Shown here piece after piece: positions 5,510 to 6,314 of a DNA stretch of 6,314 nt. The DNA comes from an uncultured Ardenticatenia bacterium (GTDB taxonomy: Bacteria; Chloroflexota; Anaerolineae; Promineifilales; Promineifilaceae). The stretch is from positions 1 to 6,314 of the forward strand of contig CALLZA010000235.1 of assembly GCA_937858165.1 (NCBI GenBank). Direction: 5' to 3'. The position numbers were made by a program, and so were the translations under genes. Position 1 is the stretch's first letter, and the number at the start of each line of letters is the position of its first letter. The notes below the pieces were generated by a model. That model searched no databases. It saw nothing but the letters and a program-made list of their open reading frames with translations, and was not told the DNA's origin.

Positions 5510-6111
5510 ATGGAGTCAACACCCCCTATTGCTGTTGGACAACGCATTCGCACCCTCCGCGAGCAACGGCAACTCAGTCTGCGCGCGCTGGCCGAGCGCT
5601 GCGGCCTGTCGATCAACGCCATCAGCCAGATTGAGCGCGGGGAGAACTCGCCGACGGTCTCATCGCTACACCAACTGGCGACGGCGTTGGGCGTCACGAT
5701 TGTCGACTTCTTCCGCCAGGACCAGGGGCGGCCGGTGGTCTTTGTGGCCGCCAACGAGCGGCTACACATCGAGACGGACGGCGTGCGCATGGAGAGTCTA
5801 GGGCAGGGCCTGCCCTACCAGCAGCTCGAGCCGTTCCTGGTGACAGTGGCGGCGGGCGCGGGCAGGTTGGCTGAGCCGGTCAGCCACGAAGGTGAGGAGT
5901 TTGTTCACTGCCTCATTGGTGAATTCATCTACCAGATTGACCAGGAGCAGTACCACCTGAAGCCAGGCGATAGCCTGTTGTTCGACCCGGCTCGGCCGCA
6001 CCACTTCCACAATCCAATGGGCAGACCGGCGGCGTTCCTGCTGCTCATCCTGGCCGACGGGTCGCGTTCGCCTGTGCCGCAACTGCATCTGGCCGGCCCG
6101 CGGTCTACCTT
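5510..6111 (+). CDS. XRE-family regulator with C-terminal cupin domain, 3' end cut by adapter
   Basis: A transcription regulator with an N-terminal helix-turn-helix (about 8-66: IRTLREQRQLSLRALAER, then INAISQIERGENSPTVSSL), a linker, and a small beta-barrel cupin sensor domain (about 107-182). Cupin motif 1 is HEGEEFVHCLIGEF (126-139) and motif 2 is PGDSLLFDPARPHHFHN (152-168); His and Glu residues there could bind a metal or ligand. The ATG at 5510 has TGGAG 7 bases upstream. Two hundred codons are genuine. The open frame continues to 6238, but only through adapter, so the real C-terminus and stop are missing, probably by little since family members usually end soon after the cupin. It is divergent from the cytochrome operon and may regulate itself and that operon. 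XRE-cupin proteins control varied metabolic genes, among them E. coli SutR (sulfur use), so the ligand cannot be named. Confidence 0.88.
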
Positions 6112-6181
6112 CTGTCTCTTATACACATCTGACGCTGCCGACGAGCGATCTAGTGTAGATCTCGGGGGTCGCCGTATCATT
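6112..6181. other. Nextera read-1 adapter, i5 index and P5 sequence (contaminant)
   Basis: The sequence reads the reverse complement of the Nextera read-1 side: Tn5 mosaic end (6112-6130), adapter (6131-6144), an 8-base index GCGATCTA (6145-6152, reverse complement of the i5 code TAGATCGC), and the P5 flow-cell sequence (6153-6181) with one mismatch (G for T at 6166). It is not biological. Translated, it gives the LLYTSDAADE string that contaminates many predicted proteins. Confidence 0.98.
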
Positions 6182-6314
6182 AAAAAAAAAAAACACAAGC
6201 AGTACATGATGAGGAGCACATGTAGGACTGCAGACTAAGTATGTACGTGACAGTGATAGAGACCGACATCTTTACGAGTCAGACAAGGAGTACCATCACT
6301 ACGCAACACCACAG
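6182..6314. other. Poly-A run and read-through noise past the adapter
   Basis: Twelve A residues (6182-6193) follow the end of the P5 sequence, as happens when a read runs off the end of a short fragment. The remaining 121 bases have no gene, repeat or composition like the insert. They are best treated as sequencing noise. Confidence 0.85.

Noticed and set aside
8..6130. A composite transposon bounded by 19-bp inverted repeats
   Set aside because: The repeats are the engineered Tn5 mosaic ends of Nextera libraries, continuous with adapter, index and P5 sequence. There is no transposase gene.
6194..6217. A P7 adapter fragment after the poly-A run
   Set aside because: Only the first seven bases (CAAGCAG) agree with P7; the rest does not align, so chance is as likely.
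5929..6219. A small minus-strand membrane protein
   Set aside because: Its N-terminal part is translated adapter (the known FFFLMIRRPPRST artefact), and the rest is antisense to the cupin domain.

Overview
The window is one assembled contig of about 6.1 kb of genuine DNA, flanked at both ends by Illumina Nextera adapter left in the assembly (1-26, and everything from 6112 on). The insert is GC-rich, and its intergenic DNA carries degenerate 14-bp tandem repeats and GGGGGAGC-type tracts. The protein style and this repeat style resemble Anaerolineae-like Chloroflexota. That placement is an impression from memory and is not proven by anything in the window.

Layout. Four genes on the minus strand read leftwards as one apparent operon. 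They are an ArsR-type repressor (5292-4948); an octaheme c-type cytochrome of the tetrathionate reductase (OTR) family (4951-3521); a fusion of a seven-heme cytochrome with a b561-like membrane cytochrome b (3434-672); and a YeeE/YedE sulfur-compound transporter cut off by the contig end (575-27). The arsR stop and otr start overlap by 4 bp. The two later junctions are filled by long hairpins. On the plus strand a divergent XRE-cupin regulator (5510 onward) runs into the right contig end. A 207-bp, relatively AT-rich divergent region (5303-5509) holds most of the regulatory signals.

How the genes may work together (inference). The b-type cytochrome fusion would take electrons from membrane quinol and pass them through its extracytoplasmic hemes to the octaheme cytochrome, which in its family can reduce tetrathionate (and nitrite or hydroxylamine in vitro). 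Tetrathionate reduction gives thiosulfate, and the YeeE/YedE protein could import thiosulfate or a related sulfur species. The control region fits this: an ATTC-N8-GAAT palindrome lies just downstream of a TATAAA -10 on the arsR side, and two tandem TGAC-N4-(G/A)TCA boxes, spaced like CRP/FNR-type activator sites, lie upstream of it. The two multiheme proteins share motifs with conserved spacing, so the fusion's heme domain looks like a relative of its neighbour.

The strongest practical warning is that the ends are artefacts. The inverted 19-bp sequences at the two ends are Tn5 mosaic ends from library preparation, not a natural transposon. The C-terminus of any protein predicted for the XRE gene past residue 200 is translated adapter.
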